Source: Magnaporthiopsis rhizophila (taxonomy: Eukaryota > Ascomycota > Sordariomycetes > Magnaporthales > Magnaporthaceae). Taken from it: a stretch of 64,000 nucleotides of DNA. Below are positions 43,790-55,306 of the stretch, piece after piece. The stretch spans positions 667,646 through 731,645 of the forward strand of contig PYSS01000001.1 of NCBI GenBank assembly GCA_003049465.1, read 5' to 3'. Every line of letters begins with the position of its first letter. Position 1 is the stretch's first letter. The translations under genes and the position numbers were made by a program. The notes under the pieces were generated by a model. The model ran no database searches, was not told the DNA's origin, and saw only the letters and a list, made by a program, of their open reading frames with translations.

Positions 43790-45370
43790 ATGCAGCTCAA
43801 AACCCCCAGGCTGAGGCGCGCGCCGAGCAGGCTCATGACCGGCGCCATTGCCGTGTCTCCCCCGCATGTGCTCAAAAGACATGCGCACGCGAGCTACAAG
43901 AGCCACGACGAGAAATGGAGCAGCTGGAGGGAGGGCTTGCAGAGCCGGGCCAACGACAACCAGTTCGCGCACCCGGGAAACCCGGCCGAGTGGAAGGAGG
44001 CCTACTACGAGTCGCAGCTCAAGCTCGAGATGAAGGCGCGGCGCAACGTCCGCACCTGGGACTACCTCTCCCCGACCCCGACCCGCCTCCTGAACCTGGC
44101 CCTGGACGACTTTCTGCCCTCCGACGCCCGCCCCGGCCATTTCCTGGGCTGGCTGGGGCGCCGGACGGCAGCGTCGGCGGCATCAGAATCTGCTGCTGCT
44201 ACTGCTTACAGCAATAACAACGACGAGACGAGCGGCAGCAGTAGTCAGGGCGGCCCAACCATCCGCCGCCACCCCAGCGGAGACAGGTCTCTCCAGTCGT
44301 TCTCGAGCAACAAGACCCTCATCCGCCGGTTCCAGGAGGGGGCGGTGCCGCTCCTGGGGCCGCCGGGCCTGGGCGGCGCCCCCGTGCTCCGGGGCCCGCC
44401 GGGTCTGCAGGGCGCGACGCCGCTGCCGCAGGGCCACCACCTCGTCTACTTTCCGCCGCAGCTGTCGGACCAGGAGCTGCTCCCGGACGGTACCGACCCG
44501 GCCCACTGGCCCGGGCTGCCCTTCACGCGCCGCCTGTGGGCCGGCGGCGCCGTCACCTTCAACCGCGGCTGGGAGCGCGAGCTGAGGTTCAACCGCCTGC
44601 TGTGCGCCATGGCATGCGACGAGACCGTCCAGCACGTCGAGCTCCTCCCCGACCGCCGCCACCAGCACGGCAGTCCCGAAGAGCAGCAGCAGCAGCAGCA
44701 GCAGCAAACCGACCACCAATACCACGACGGAGCCCCGCCCGGCAAGGTCCTGGTCACGCTGATGAGGAGGTACAGCTTCGACGGCTCCAGGGGCCCCGTC
44801 ATTACCGAGTCGCGCAACCTCGTCTTCCTGCGCGACCACCCGCCCGGCGAAGGCCCCGCCCCTCCGAGGAGGCCATGGCCGGCGGCCATGGGCGAAGGAG
44901 GCGAGGCAACGGCGGCATCGACGTCGACGTCGCCGCTGACGGCCCGCCGCAAACCGGAATACAGCTTCGAGATGACGCCCTCGCGCCGCCTGCTCTTCAG
45001 CTTCAGCGCCCTCAGCCATAACGCCCACCTCATCCACCTGGACCCGGCCCACGCCCGCGCCGAGGGCCACCGGGACCTGCTAGTGCACGGGCCCTTAACG
45101 CTGATCCTGATGCTGTCGGCCCTGCGCGCCCACCTGGGCCCCATGGGCGCCGCCGTCCGCTCCATCCAGTACCGCAACCTGGCCCCGCTCTACGTCGACG
45201 AGCCCCTGCGCGTCTGCGTCCGCCGCGTCGACGCCGTCGGCATCGACAAGTCCACCTGGTCCGTCTGGATCGAGACGCCCGAGGGCGGGCCGGCCGTCAA
45301 GGGAACTGCTGTATCCTACTTGGTAGACCAGGATATGTTGTTTGATCGGCCGCGTAGACACAGGCAATAA
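43790..45370 (+). CDS. HTD2-like mitochondrial 3-hydroxyacyl-thioester dehydratase (MaoC hot-dog family)
   Basis: Intronless, 526 aa. HTD2 removes water from 3-hydroxyacyl-ACP in mitochondrial (type II) fatty acid synthesis, the pathway that supplies octanoate for lipoic acid. The N terminus (MQLKTPRLRRAPSRLMTGA) is basic and hydroxylated like a presequence. A first hot-dog-like region includes LPFTRRLWAGGAVTFN. The second carries the hydratase signature FSALSHNAHLIHLDPAHARA, then GHRDLLVHGPLTLILML, the usual pattern of fungal HTD2/mesaconyl-C4-CoA hydratase-like proteins. It is much longer than yeast Htd2 (about 280 aa) because of Ser/Asn-rich, Gly/Pro-rich and poly-Gln inserts (CAG repeat near 44684-44705). 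A frame-consistent TTG upstream is not used, since ATG at 43790 has a good CACA context. It could instead act on another acyl-thioester; the catalytic fold is clear, the substrate is inferred. Confidence 0.85.
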   Translation: MQLKTPRLRRAPSRLMTGAIAVSPPHVLKRHAHASYKSHDEKWSSWREGLQSRANDNQFAHPGNPAEWKEAYYESQLKLEMKARRNVRTWDYLSPTPTRLLNLALDDFLPSDARPGHFLGWLGRRTAASAASESAAATAYSNNNDETSGSSSQGGPTIRRHPSGDRSLQSFSSNKTLIRRFQEGAVPLLGPPGLGGAPVLRGPPGLQGATPLPQGHHLVYFPPQLSDQELLPDGTDPAHWPGLPFTRRLWAGGAVTFNRGWERELRFNRLLCAMACDETVQHVELLPDRRHQHGSPEEQQQQQQQQTDHQYHDGAPPGKVLVTLMRRYSFDGSRGPVITESRNLVFLRDHPPGEGPAPPRRPWPAAMGEGGEATAASTSTSPLTARRKPEYSFEMTPSRRLLFSFSALSHNAHLIHLDPAHARAEGHRDLLVHGPLTLILMLSALRAHLGPMGAAVRSIQYRNLAPLYVDEPLRVCVRRVDAVGIDKSTWSVWIETPEGGPAVKGTAVSYLVDQDMLFDRPRRHRQ

Positions 45371-45604
45371 CCAAACAAATCAAAATGCAGTGTCTGTCAA
45401 TACCGCCTCTTGCTCGCACGCCAATGTACTAAATAATTTTAATTGATGGGTATCTTAAGCTTTTGGTTTGCTTGATCTATTTGTCGTGGACAGAAAACGA
45501 GAGATAGAAAGACAACTGAAACGGAAAAGTGAAACGAGTACAATAAAAGACCCGGGAAATTCACGCGCAATGCATCTCTTAAGAAGTATTAGCCACCCCA
45601 CACA

Positions 45605-48600
45605 TCAAGAAGGCACCGGCACGGTCAGCCGCCAGTTCTCCCACGAGCTCCTCGACCCCGGATCGAACGCGTCATCGGCGGGGAGCCCTATCCCCAGGCC
45701 CATGTCGCCGCCGAACCTGTAGGGGCTCGTGAACGGCTCGACCGTGAAGTCGGCCGACGAGATGCGCCGGTTCCAACGCCGCCGCTTGGCGCCAAACAGC
45801 AGCAGCGCGTCGTCGTCGGTGCCCTCGTCTGTCCAGCTCGTCCCCTTCTCCTCGTCCAGCATGACCGAGAGCAGGCGAGTCTCGCCATCGGCCAAGTCGT
45901 CGTCGTCGTCGGCCTCGCTCTCCTCTTCCCCGGGAGACACGCTCTGGTCCGGCAGCAGCCGGCTGCGGTTGCGCGCGAGGACCTCCTCGATCGCCGCGGC
46001 CGCCGCCTGCACCTCTTGCTTGATGTCCTTGCCTGCCGAGGCCCTGGCCGCCCCCGAGATGTTCTGCAGTGCCCGGTCGAGTAGTCTCTTCTGCTGCTCG
46101 GCGCCAAAGGGGAACTGGACCAGGCTGCCGCAGTTTTCGCTGATGGACTTGCGCATGAATAGGAGGGATGTCAAGTTCAGCTCCGACCCGGAGCAGTCGA
46201 GCCGCCGCAGCGTCGTGTTGTCGCGCACCCCCGAGCCCAGGTCGCCCACTTCGGTGCTCAGGTTCTGGTTGCGCACCACGAGAACCCGCAGGCTCGAGTT
46301 GTGCCTCAGGCCCGTAAAGGCCCGCCCGAAGCCGCGCCCGAGCTGGCCATCGTCGAGTTTGCCGACGTAGCCCGAGAGGTCGAGCCAGCGGATCGACCGG
46401 TTCTGAGCCAGTAGCTGCTCGAGCGCGTCGCACGCCGCGCTGGTGCACGTCGCGCTCGGCAGCGGCGTGGGTGCCGTGCCCACCAGCGACACGAATGGGA
46501 ACCGCTTGGACACGGTGAGCGCCTGGATTAGCCTCACGTAGGCCTCGTCGCGCCGGAACTCGACCATGTCTAGGTGCAGCCCGATCCGCCCCTCGGAACA
46601 CAAGGCAATGGCAGACGCGAGCTCCTCGACGCCCTGCTCGAGCGGGTTGGAGCCGAGATGCAGGTGTAGCCCGTCAAGACCAGACACGGCGCCCAGGATG
46701 CGCGCGGCCTGGAACCCGTCTATGCTGCAGTCGTTGAGCCTGATCTGCCTAAGCCCTGGGGATAGTAGCGAGGATTTCCCCTGTTGTTGGGGCTGCCGTG
46801 CGGCAGCCACCCTGTGCTCGAGGAACCGAACGAGGGCTTGCTCCGTATCCATGGACAACTGCGCCACGTCATCTCGTTAGTATCTGTATCTTGCCGGACT
46901 GGACAAGTTGCGACAGCACTCAGTCCCATCCAGGGCACGCCTTTACTCACCTTGTATCCTGATAGGTTGATTTCCTGTATGTTCTGGAACGCCATGAGGC
47001 TCTCGTAAGATAGTAGAGCGCAATACTCTGGCCCAACAACGGCATCCGCCAAGTTGAGAATCTGCAGGTTGGCCATCGAGTCCACGAAGCGGGTAACGAC
47101 GTCAGCAGCGACACGGCCCGTATTCTGCGAAATATCCAGAAGCTGCAGCGAATGCCCCTGTGATGAGAGCGCCTCGGTTATCAGGTACATCTCCTGGCTA
47201 CACAAGGAGCATCGGGAGATATCCAATGCTTGTAGACCTGGAACAGGGTGTATTGGGACGTCATCTTCCAGATCGTCCTGGCTGAGAAATGAGACTGAGC
47301 AAACAGGGTAAAGCGTTAGCCACATCACATTCAACCATCTCGTTAGCAACTTGATAACAAATAGGACAAGCCGACTTACGGAGCGAGGCCACATCGCCAA
47401 GCCCGAGTGGACAACCACGAAGCAAAATCCGATTGCAGTTGGTCAAGCCGGGACCGAGTAGATTCAATATCGGAGCCAGAACCTGAACGTCAGGCTTGTG
47501 CGGCAGGCTGGGCAGGTTAGGCAGCGAGTCCGTGAAGTCCATCTGTCGAAGCGAAGGGATGCAGAAGGCCAAGGCGTGAATCTCCTGGGCAAGAATCGAG
47601 CCTCCTTGGACTGGCTTGCACAACTCAGAGCTCAGCAGAGTCCCTGTATGGGTGGTGGTGTGAGGTCAGCCGGCTCGTCCCTTTCTCTTACGTACCCACG
47701 TACACGGCAGAGGGCCTAGGCGGTTTACTGCACTTACCATCGTGGTTCATGTACGCCACCGAGGCAGGTTTGTCGCTGTCAAATTTGTTCCATAGCGGCA
47801 CTAGGCTGACACCGCGGAACGACATGGATCCGATAAAGTAGTTGTACCGTGCTGCTCTCATGATGGCGAGCAACTCGAGCGGCTCGTACTTAGGCTTCGC
47901 TTTCGGCGGCAGAATACGCAGCTCCGGGCCGTACGCGGCATCGAGCCGGATCTCCCACTCGACCTGCCCGCACTCATACGCCACGCAGAAAGCCTTGTGA
48001 GTCCTGTGGAGGCTCCCAAACTCGTCGGGCATGGCGATTATATCATTCTCGCCCAGCGGCGGCAGGTCGTCGATCCGGAAGAGCTGTGTCCTTCGCAGAC
48101 CGCTTGGCCAACCAGGCCGTAGGCATTCGTCCGCCTTCAACAGGGTCTGTATTATCTGGTAGTAGAACCGACTCGACATGTGCAGGTATGAGGGGTTGGC
48201 CTCGAGAGGTTTCCTAAAAGATGGCGTGTCAGCAGCTGGCTCAAGACTATGTGCCAACAGCGGCATCGCACTTACCGGAATCTCAGCTCAAGCCTGTCCT
48301 CCCGAGGATTCCAACAGCCGAGAACACACTCAAGGTTCATCAGGCCATACTTGGCATAGCTCACAACGAGCATTTTGTTCTCGGAAGGGCGCGTCACCTT
48401 GGCAAAGTAGCAGAGATTGACGCCGACGGCGAAGTAGTAAGACTCATTCTCGGCCCACTTGACGTTGTCGGCAAGTCTGATGCCCACGGGGAATATGTCG
48501 GGCTGCAGCAGGGAATAGTCAGGCTCTTCCCGACGGCAAACGTCGCGCAGCTTCTCCTCGATTTCATGGGCGACGCGAGGTATGCCAAAGTGGGCGTCGT

Positions 48601-49474
48601 CCTTGGCCCGGACGGCCTCGTGAACCCTATCGAGCACGAGATCCCTATGGTCCGGGTCCTCGGCGAAGAACTGACACGCGCCGAAAGACGCGAGGGAGTG
48701 GACCGACTTCCACCAAATCTCCAGGCCAAAATAAGGGCGCGAGCTCTCTGCCCGTGATGCCGACACCACCGAGGCTATGGGGATCATCTGGAGCACCTCC
48801 GGGTTCGCAGAGCGCTCACCAGCGGGCACGGCGACGGGGCCGGTGTCGGACGGGAGGTTGGGAAAAAGGCCGCGGACATCTGCGGTCGTCTTGACCTTGA
48901 GGACGTAATCGCTCGTCACCACCAGATATGCAAACCCGTTCCGACGGAACTGATGCTCCTGTATAATCTTGAAGACGCCCTTGACCGTCTGCAAGTCCCA
49001 CTGTATCCTCCCATCGATGCTGTTGGTAGAGCTCTGGGAGACCGAGGTGGTCTCCTGCGAGCAGGTACCGCGGTTGAAGTCGGACCTGGACGACTCCCTG
49101 CGACCCAGCAGGCTGACGATATTCCCGGCCGAGGCGGTGCGCTGCTTCTTGAGCGTCCTGGGCGAGCGCGAAGCCGCGATCGATAGCTCACCCGCATCGG
49201 GCACGGAGACGGCGATGGCGGGTGGCGACAGAGAGATCGGGGGAGAGGTAATGCTAAGGGCACGGATCGAGCGGATTATGCTACGCCTTCTGGGCGCCGT
49301 GATAGCCGGAGTAGACAGGGACGTGCCGAGTTTCGGAGGCGCCGGCGATGGCGACGGTGTAATCCACTCGATTGACGTGTCCAGTTGGGGAAGAGAGCTG
49401 TTGCGCGAGTGCGAGCGGGATCCCAGCAGGCTCTCGGATAGCCTGTGCCGTTTCGGGGGATCCATCGCAAGCAT
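45605..49474 (-). CDS. PH-like plus leucine-rich-repeat protein, CARMIL-like architecture
   Basis: Exons complement(45605-46858, 46951-47294, 47380-47643, 47738-48213, 48276-49474) give 1178 aa. After a Ser/Arg-rich leader, residues about 165-290 look like a PH fold (FRRNGFAYLVVTSDYVLKVK). A helical linker follows, and from about residue 600 irregular leucine-rich repeats begin: LQALDISRCSLCSQEMYLIT, LQLLDISQNTGRV, LQILNLADAVVGPEYCALL, IQEINLSGYKV, IRWLDLSGYVG, LRVLVVRNQNLS and LRRLDCSGSELN. The C-terminal tail is acidic (long Asp/Glu run near residue 1080). PH followed by an LRR horseshoe is the layout of CARMIL proteins, which regulate actin capping protein, but I see no clear capping-protein-interaction motif, so this is architecture only. 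A Met at 49465 is an alternative start. Four introns of 62-94 bp all have clean GT-AG ends. Its 3' end lies only 234 bp from the HTD2-like stop. Confidence 0.85.
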
Positions 49475-52400
49475 GGTCGCGGTTTCGCGGTTGGCTAGTC
49501 TAGCCGAGGATGGCTTTTCGTTCGTTCGAGCGCGGAACCGACACAGAGGCGATAGCTAATCAAGCGGGAGCGGAACAGGGAACGCTCTCCTGACGGGAGG
49601 GAGGGCTCCTGCGCTCCAAGCCCCTCAGGGCCACCCGACGCACTCTAAGCTTCGGTGGCGGACAGTCCACGCGACATGAGGATATGGCGCTGGTGCAGGC
49701 AATACATCCGGTGACGTGAACGAAATGCGTCTTGGCGAAACGCTCGCGAAGGTCAGGATCGCCCGTAGTCGGCAGGCATTTGGATTAGGAGATTAGGTGG
49801 GCTACAAGCGGAAGCCAGACGAAAGCGGAAGTGAGGAAACAAACAAGAAAAAAAAAAGGGGGCGCCTTTTGCAGCAGACAACAAGACAACAAATACGACC
49901 ACCAAAACCAAATGGTTCCTAGCGTCGTGGGAGAAGGCGGCACATGTCCAGCGGGACAGCGATCGGGTGATGAACAAAACAGAGCCAAGTTCAGGAAGCC
50001 AAAGGGGGAAAGCCGGGAACCCGGGGACGATAGGACACGGCGTCGCTGCCGTGCGTGCAGTGCGGTCGCTGTGGTTGGGTGGCCGGCCGATACGATGCCA
50101 CGAGTGATCGTCATGGGCCCGATTCCTGAACCTGTTTCGCTGCGTGCAGGGAAGAATTGACCAATGGCGACTGGGCCGCGCCCCAATAGGCCTCGGCGGT
50201 GGGCGCACAGTGCAGCCCCGTCCCTCCAGCCAGCACACGCCGCGTAGTATTTTCTGCGCCCTCACGGAGGCCAAGCCGAGGGCTGACCGGGTAGCTCTAC
50301 TGCCATCATGCGACGCCGACATGCCGTGCGCAGCGAAACAAGCAGCGTCAAGTCCGGCGTCGACGACGCTGGTCGAGGCTGCTAGCTGCGTGTTTGTGTG
50401 GTCCTTGTACGGTGCGTGGTTCACCCGACATGCCCTTACCCCCGTCGGCCATAGATCGCCATGATGCCACTGCTTACGGGTTGCCGAGGAGAGGCACAGA
50501 GGGCCAGTGCATACGTAGAGCAAAACAAGACAAGAGGAACACAACAATCCATCGCTGGAGAAGCACCAGCCACTGACGGCTGCAACCAGATGCTAGCTCC
50601 GTGCCATTAAAAACGGATTGCAAATAAACTGCAGCCCGTTCAATCTTCCCGCCACGGAATGCAGAGTGACGTAATGCCCACGCATCATGAACAAACACAG
50701 CGGTCAAAAGGTGGGGCCGCTGAATGTCGGGTGGGAGTGTGGCTTGAATCAAGCCACCCACTAGCCACCGTACACATGTCTCTTGCAAATCTGATCGCCG
50801 ATCAATCTGGGGTTTACACAGATTTCATCCATTGCCGCGGTAACCATCGAGTTTTAACCTTGCCGCTCGCCAGTACAGAGTGCGTCGTCGGTCATCATCC
50901 CAGATTCATCTGATGCGGGGTTGAAGGAGAGTATGTGTTTCGACGAAGAAACGAAACAGGCCTAGGCCAACAAACAGCCTTCTCCTCCCGACAGTCTGGG
51001 AAAGCTTGCGTAATGGGCGTGACCAGGCCAGTTGGCATACAGGGGCGCCGTCGTTATCGCAATGGCCGACACGCTAGTCAACGCACGATGCAAAAACGAA
51101 ACTCAAAAATCTCGAACGCGCCAATCCATTCCGCTCATTTTAATCCATCCGTCGAGGGGGCTAGGACACACAGCTGGGCCTAGCCGAGGCAGGATTGTGG
51201 GCAGAGCCTCAACTCCAGCGAAACCAGCACGAACAAGAGGCATAGAATTCTGCTCGTCTCGTCCGCTCTGTCAGCCCATTATCTCAAGAGCCTGGGCTCC
51301 CAACAAAACACATGTGAATCTGGGCAGCTGCTGACAAGTTTGGCAGAGTTGCATTATCGGTTATTGGACAAATCCTGGCCCCGTCTATGAGATGCTACAC
51401 CATCGAACTTTGTTTCCGACACGAATCCATGACCAGCGCGACCGTTGTACGGAAGACCCCCACTCGAGCGGGAACTGGCCGACGGCCGTTTTTTTTTTTT
51501 TTTTCCAAGTCACCTCAAATCAGTCCGAGCAAGACGGAAATAAAACCCGCATACACAAACACCCTCGCAACCTTCGCCCTCATCGGTAAGCTTGGTCGTT
51601 ACGGCAATGGAGTGTGAGGCACTGGCGCGGTGTGTGCGCGCAAGCAAGGGCAGGGGACTCCGCCGCCAGAAGATTCCCCGTAGCGTTCGATGGCATCTGA
51701 ATAAATGTATGCGCTAACGAGCCGGAAACATGCCAAAATGCGTTGGTGCCACAGCCAACAGCAATGTCTTTTTTCCCGATCCAGGCAACAACATCATCAT
51801 GGCACAGGCCCACAAGCCCCAGCCCTGTTTTGACTTGGCGACCAGGGGCAGGGGTCCTGTTGTTTGTTTGCGTTGCTTTTTGCGGGCGGCGGGCGGACTG
51901 ACAGATAAGCCTTACACGCACGCGCCTCGCGGAGGGAAAAAAGAGGCCTGTTTCAGGACATGGGCCATCCTGATTCGGTGCGCCATGTTTCGAAACGGCC
52001 TCGCTGGTTGTTGTCTTGTTCCCCGGCTTTGGGTTGGACGCGCGCGAATTGGTCTAAATGCTACGGTACCACCCGCTTGCTAGTCAAGCACGCGCGCGCA
52101 CGCCTCTAGCGCCTGCTCCCGCCCGACTGCCCGACCCGGTTTTTGACTTTTTTTTTTCTGTCCGATTCCCCAGCCTAGGCCGCTCCCGATGGGAGGTCCA
52201 GATTGGGAATACGTTTCGTGTGTCGGGGGAGGGGGACGCTGCCGTCGTCTTTTTTTCATCTCGGCTTCGCGTGCCTAAACTAAAGTAGGTAGGTATCTGG
52301 TACCTATCCATGCTCGCCGCCCTCGGCTACGGAACAGTTTAATTTGAGCATGTCCCGGCCTCGGCCTGTCCTGGTCTCGATGTTTGGGCACCTAACCAGG

Positions 52401-52680
52401 TCAAGCCCTGCCTGTCCATGTGTGCTGTTTACTCCCAAGCACCAACCCACGACTTACAACAAGACACAAGACACACCTTTCCCCACGCCGTCCAGTTCGC
52501 AAAAGACGCTGCCGTCTAGCCGCTTTCCTTGTGGATCCTGCCAGACACGCATCGATGGGTTCCTGCACAGTGGGAGGGACCAGACGGTCACGAGGCCCTC
52601 TTGCTCACCGCCGCCCGCCATTAATCGCAGACCCGGCGGTAACACCACGAGCTCTCTGTCCACTGGATCCCTAAAATTGC

Positions 52681-52701
52681 TTTTTTTTTTTTTTTTTTTT
52701 T
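52681..52701. repeat. T21 homopolymer
   Basis: Uninterrupted T run in the STE11 upstream spacer. Confidence 0.9.
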
Positions 52702-53380
52702 CTTCTTTTCATGCATACACACGCCACGCCATGCGGTACTTATTACCTCCGGGTGTTGACGGGGGACTCTGGAGGGTGGGTGGTATCCGTCCACGTCTTT
52801 TCGGATAATGGCAGCAGGGAAGATCATCTCCAGGCATTCCCACGAGCCTTCTGACGGCAGTTGTCAAGAGCCCAGCGGGTCATTTTATCCCCACAAGGCA
52901 CGACGGAATGCAAATCAGTTGGTATGTAGGACAAGATTGGCAGAGTACGGACGACACACCAAGCTGGATTTGTGCAGGGCCCGACTGGCTAGTGGAGGAT
53001 TGGATGCGTGGCTTTTTGGCCCTATCGTCGCGTTGCGCACCACCCCGTCTTTGAGGCTAGCGCCTACACGAAACTGGGACGGTTTCAGATGGACGCCCCC
53101 CCAGGCCACCAGCGGCACCTGTTTACTCTACGCAAATCACGATACAGCAAATCCTATCGTCGTTACTGTTTAGGTTCAGAGAGACGGAGCATATTACTCT
53201 GTCACGTGGCGCTGTGTCTGTGGGCTGGTGGCAAGTGCCTGCGATGAATTTGCAGGAGTGATCCATATTCTCACCCCTGACAGTCAGCTTCTTACTTCTT
53301 CTTCTTCTTTTTATAATCGATGCCGATTGGCCCGGCCCGCCCTGCTCGACGGCTCCTCCGACCCGTGGGCCCACAGTGAG

Positions 53381-53402
53381 AAAAAAAAAAAAAAAAAAAA
53401 AA
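53381..53402. repeat. A22 homopolymer
   Basis: Uninterrupted A run in the same spacer, about 700 bp from the T21 run. Confidence 0.9.
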
Positions 53403-54982
53403 CTTACCTCACATGCTGGCAGCCTGAATACATACCAAGGGACCGACGGGTAATCTTGGACAGGCGCAGACACGAGGTCCTTTGTGCACCCTGTGGACCC
53501 TGGCAGCCAGAGAAACAGTAGGCGGCAAGGCCACTGCGGGCGCCTGCTTGAAAGGCAATAAAGAGCTTTCCCACAATATCGCACATCGAAATCTCATCCT
53601 GGCCGGGCTTGGATCCTGGCTGTCGGACGTCGTACTTCCCCGGTCCCTAAATTTGAATTTTCGTAGATTTACCGTGTATCAAACCCCACCATCTGGCGCA
53701 GCAGGGTGCGTGGGTCGTTCGTGCGTGGCACTTCTTTTTTTTTCTTTTTTTTTTCCCCTCCTTACTTTTTGTCTCCTCAGCTCTTGGCCTGCATAACAAA
53801 GGGCTGCCGTTCACTTCCGGGTATGAAAGAAAAGCAAAAAGCATAAGTGATCGGCCGGCGATCTTCACTCGCTTGTGCAGGCCCAACGCTGCAACACTGT
53901 ATCACTTTAATAGCATCTCACCTCACCCCGCCAGGGCAAAAAAAAAAAAAAAAAAGGACAGTCACAAACCCCTCGGCCCCTTGGGCGTACATGCAGTCGT
54001 GCTCATCTGTTCTCCTTTTCCGCAACTGAGAGGCTGATCAAGGGAGAAGCGATCGGGAGGCCAACACGTCTTTTTCTTCGTCTCTCCTCTGCTTACGCTA
54101 ATGCACTATCAAGCAATCCCATTCGACGTGGAATGTCGTTCAATGGCAGCTGCAGTGGCGTGTGGTCTGCAAGCGATTGAGTCTCCAGCACGAGCGGGGC
54201 GGGCTAGGGAGACTCGTGCAGCTCTTCTTGTTTCACACCAGCTGCCGCCGCTCTTGGGCAGCAGGGGTCAGGAAGACCAATCAGGCGCAGAGCCAGCGTC
54301 GGCGCCTTCCCAATCCGCCCAGGTCCCCAATCCGAGCTTGCCCACCAGCGAGCTGTCCTGATTCTTCCAAATTGAATTGTGTCGCGACTGCCTGTGCTGC
54401 GGCCTGTAACGCCGACTGGATCCCCGAGCTCTTGCACTGAAGAACAGAAGCCAGCGCCAGCTCATGGGCCAGGGTGGGCCAAGCAGCGGATCTGACGGTT
54501 CGCACGACCCAACCCTGACCTGGCCCTGCATCCAATCCACTCACGCCATCCGCCCGTCTGGTCCCATCCTTGGAGGCGGATGGATGCTGGCTGATACATG
54601 CCCACCATCGCGCGCCGCACCCACCACCACCACCACCATCCTGGACCGCAACTCTGACTTCCCGCTCTTTTGCCCCCCAGGGAAATTAAACCCGCCGCAA
54701 ACATCTTTAGCACAGACAGCGGCTGCGACTTGGGACCGTCCACCGCCGTTGTCAACCACCCTGGCGCCCCGTCCGTGCTTTCCTTTTTTCTCCTCCTCGA
54801 CCGGCTGCTCGCCGTCTGGCCGCTGTGCGTTGTGTTTGTGTCACGTCTCCATTTTTGGACGCCGCGGCCCACGAGCTAGGTTGCTAGCAAAGCCATATTT
54901 GAAACCCTCGTTCCTCCGCCCGCCCTCTCCCCACGCACACGCCCACCACCACATTTTCTTACCTAGGCACTTGCCTATCTCT

Positions 54983-55034
54983 ACTCACACACCTCTTTCC
55001 CCTCCCTTCCCCCCTCTATTCTCTCTTCTATTCT
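54983..55034 (+). promoter_or_regulatory. Pyrimidine-rich tract in STE11 promoter/leader
   Basis: Almost pure C/T sequence ending shortly before the upstream ORF. CT-rich tracts next to transcription starts are common in filamentous fungal promoters, so the STE11 transcript probably starts in or just after it. The start site itself is not visible. Confidence 0.45.
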
Positions 55035-55036
55035 CC

Positions 55037-55087
55037 ATGTGCGGAGCTGCTGCTGGTTCGCAACCTCGCCCTTCGACCTCGTTGTGA
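55037..55087 (+). CDS. Upstream ORF in the STE11 leader (16 codons)
   Basis: The first ATG after the pyrimidine-rich tract opens a short frame (MCGAAAGSQPRPSTSL) that stops 219 nt before the STE11 start. I see no further ATG between them. If transcription starts upstream of 55037, ribosomes would meet this frame first, so it may reduce STE11 translation. Whether it is in the mRNA is inference. Confidence 0.45.
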   Translation: MCGAAAGSQPRPSTSL

Positions 55088-55306
55088 CACCACAGCCCGC
55101 CTAGCTTTCGGGATATACACATTTTTTTACGCTTCGAAACACTCGCTCGTGTAAATATTACCACCTGGCCCGCCTGGCAGCTGAGCCTACCACCGCTCTT
55201 CTTTTCCTCTCTATCCATACCTCTATCTCGACTTCTCTGCTCGACCGCCACCAGAGGCAAGGGTTTGTCTGCCACGGGCCCCGCGTAACACACGCAGCAG
55301 ACGGCC

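Larger units (their letters stand above)
49475..55306. other. 5.8 kb gene-free divergent spacer upstream of STE11
   Basis: This is the largest stretch without a gene. It lies between the outward-facing LRR and STE11 genes. I found no tRNA, no transposon protein and no spliced model. It holds T16 at 51489-51504, T21 at 52681-52701, A22 at 53381-53402 and A18 at 53938-53955, a TAGGTAGGTATC word near 52284, and a pyrimidine-rich leader before STE11. The longest frame (49753-50547, -) has random composition. Confidence 0.55.

Noticed and set aside
49753..50547. 264-codon minus-strand frame in the STE11 upstream spacer
   Set aside because: Random composition including a translated A/T run; no recognisable motif.
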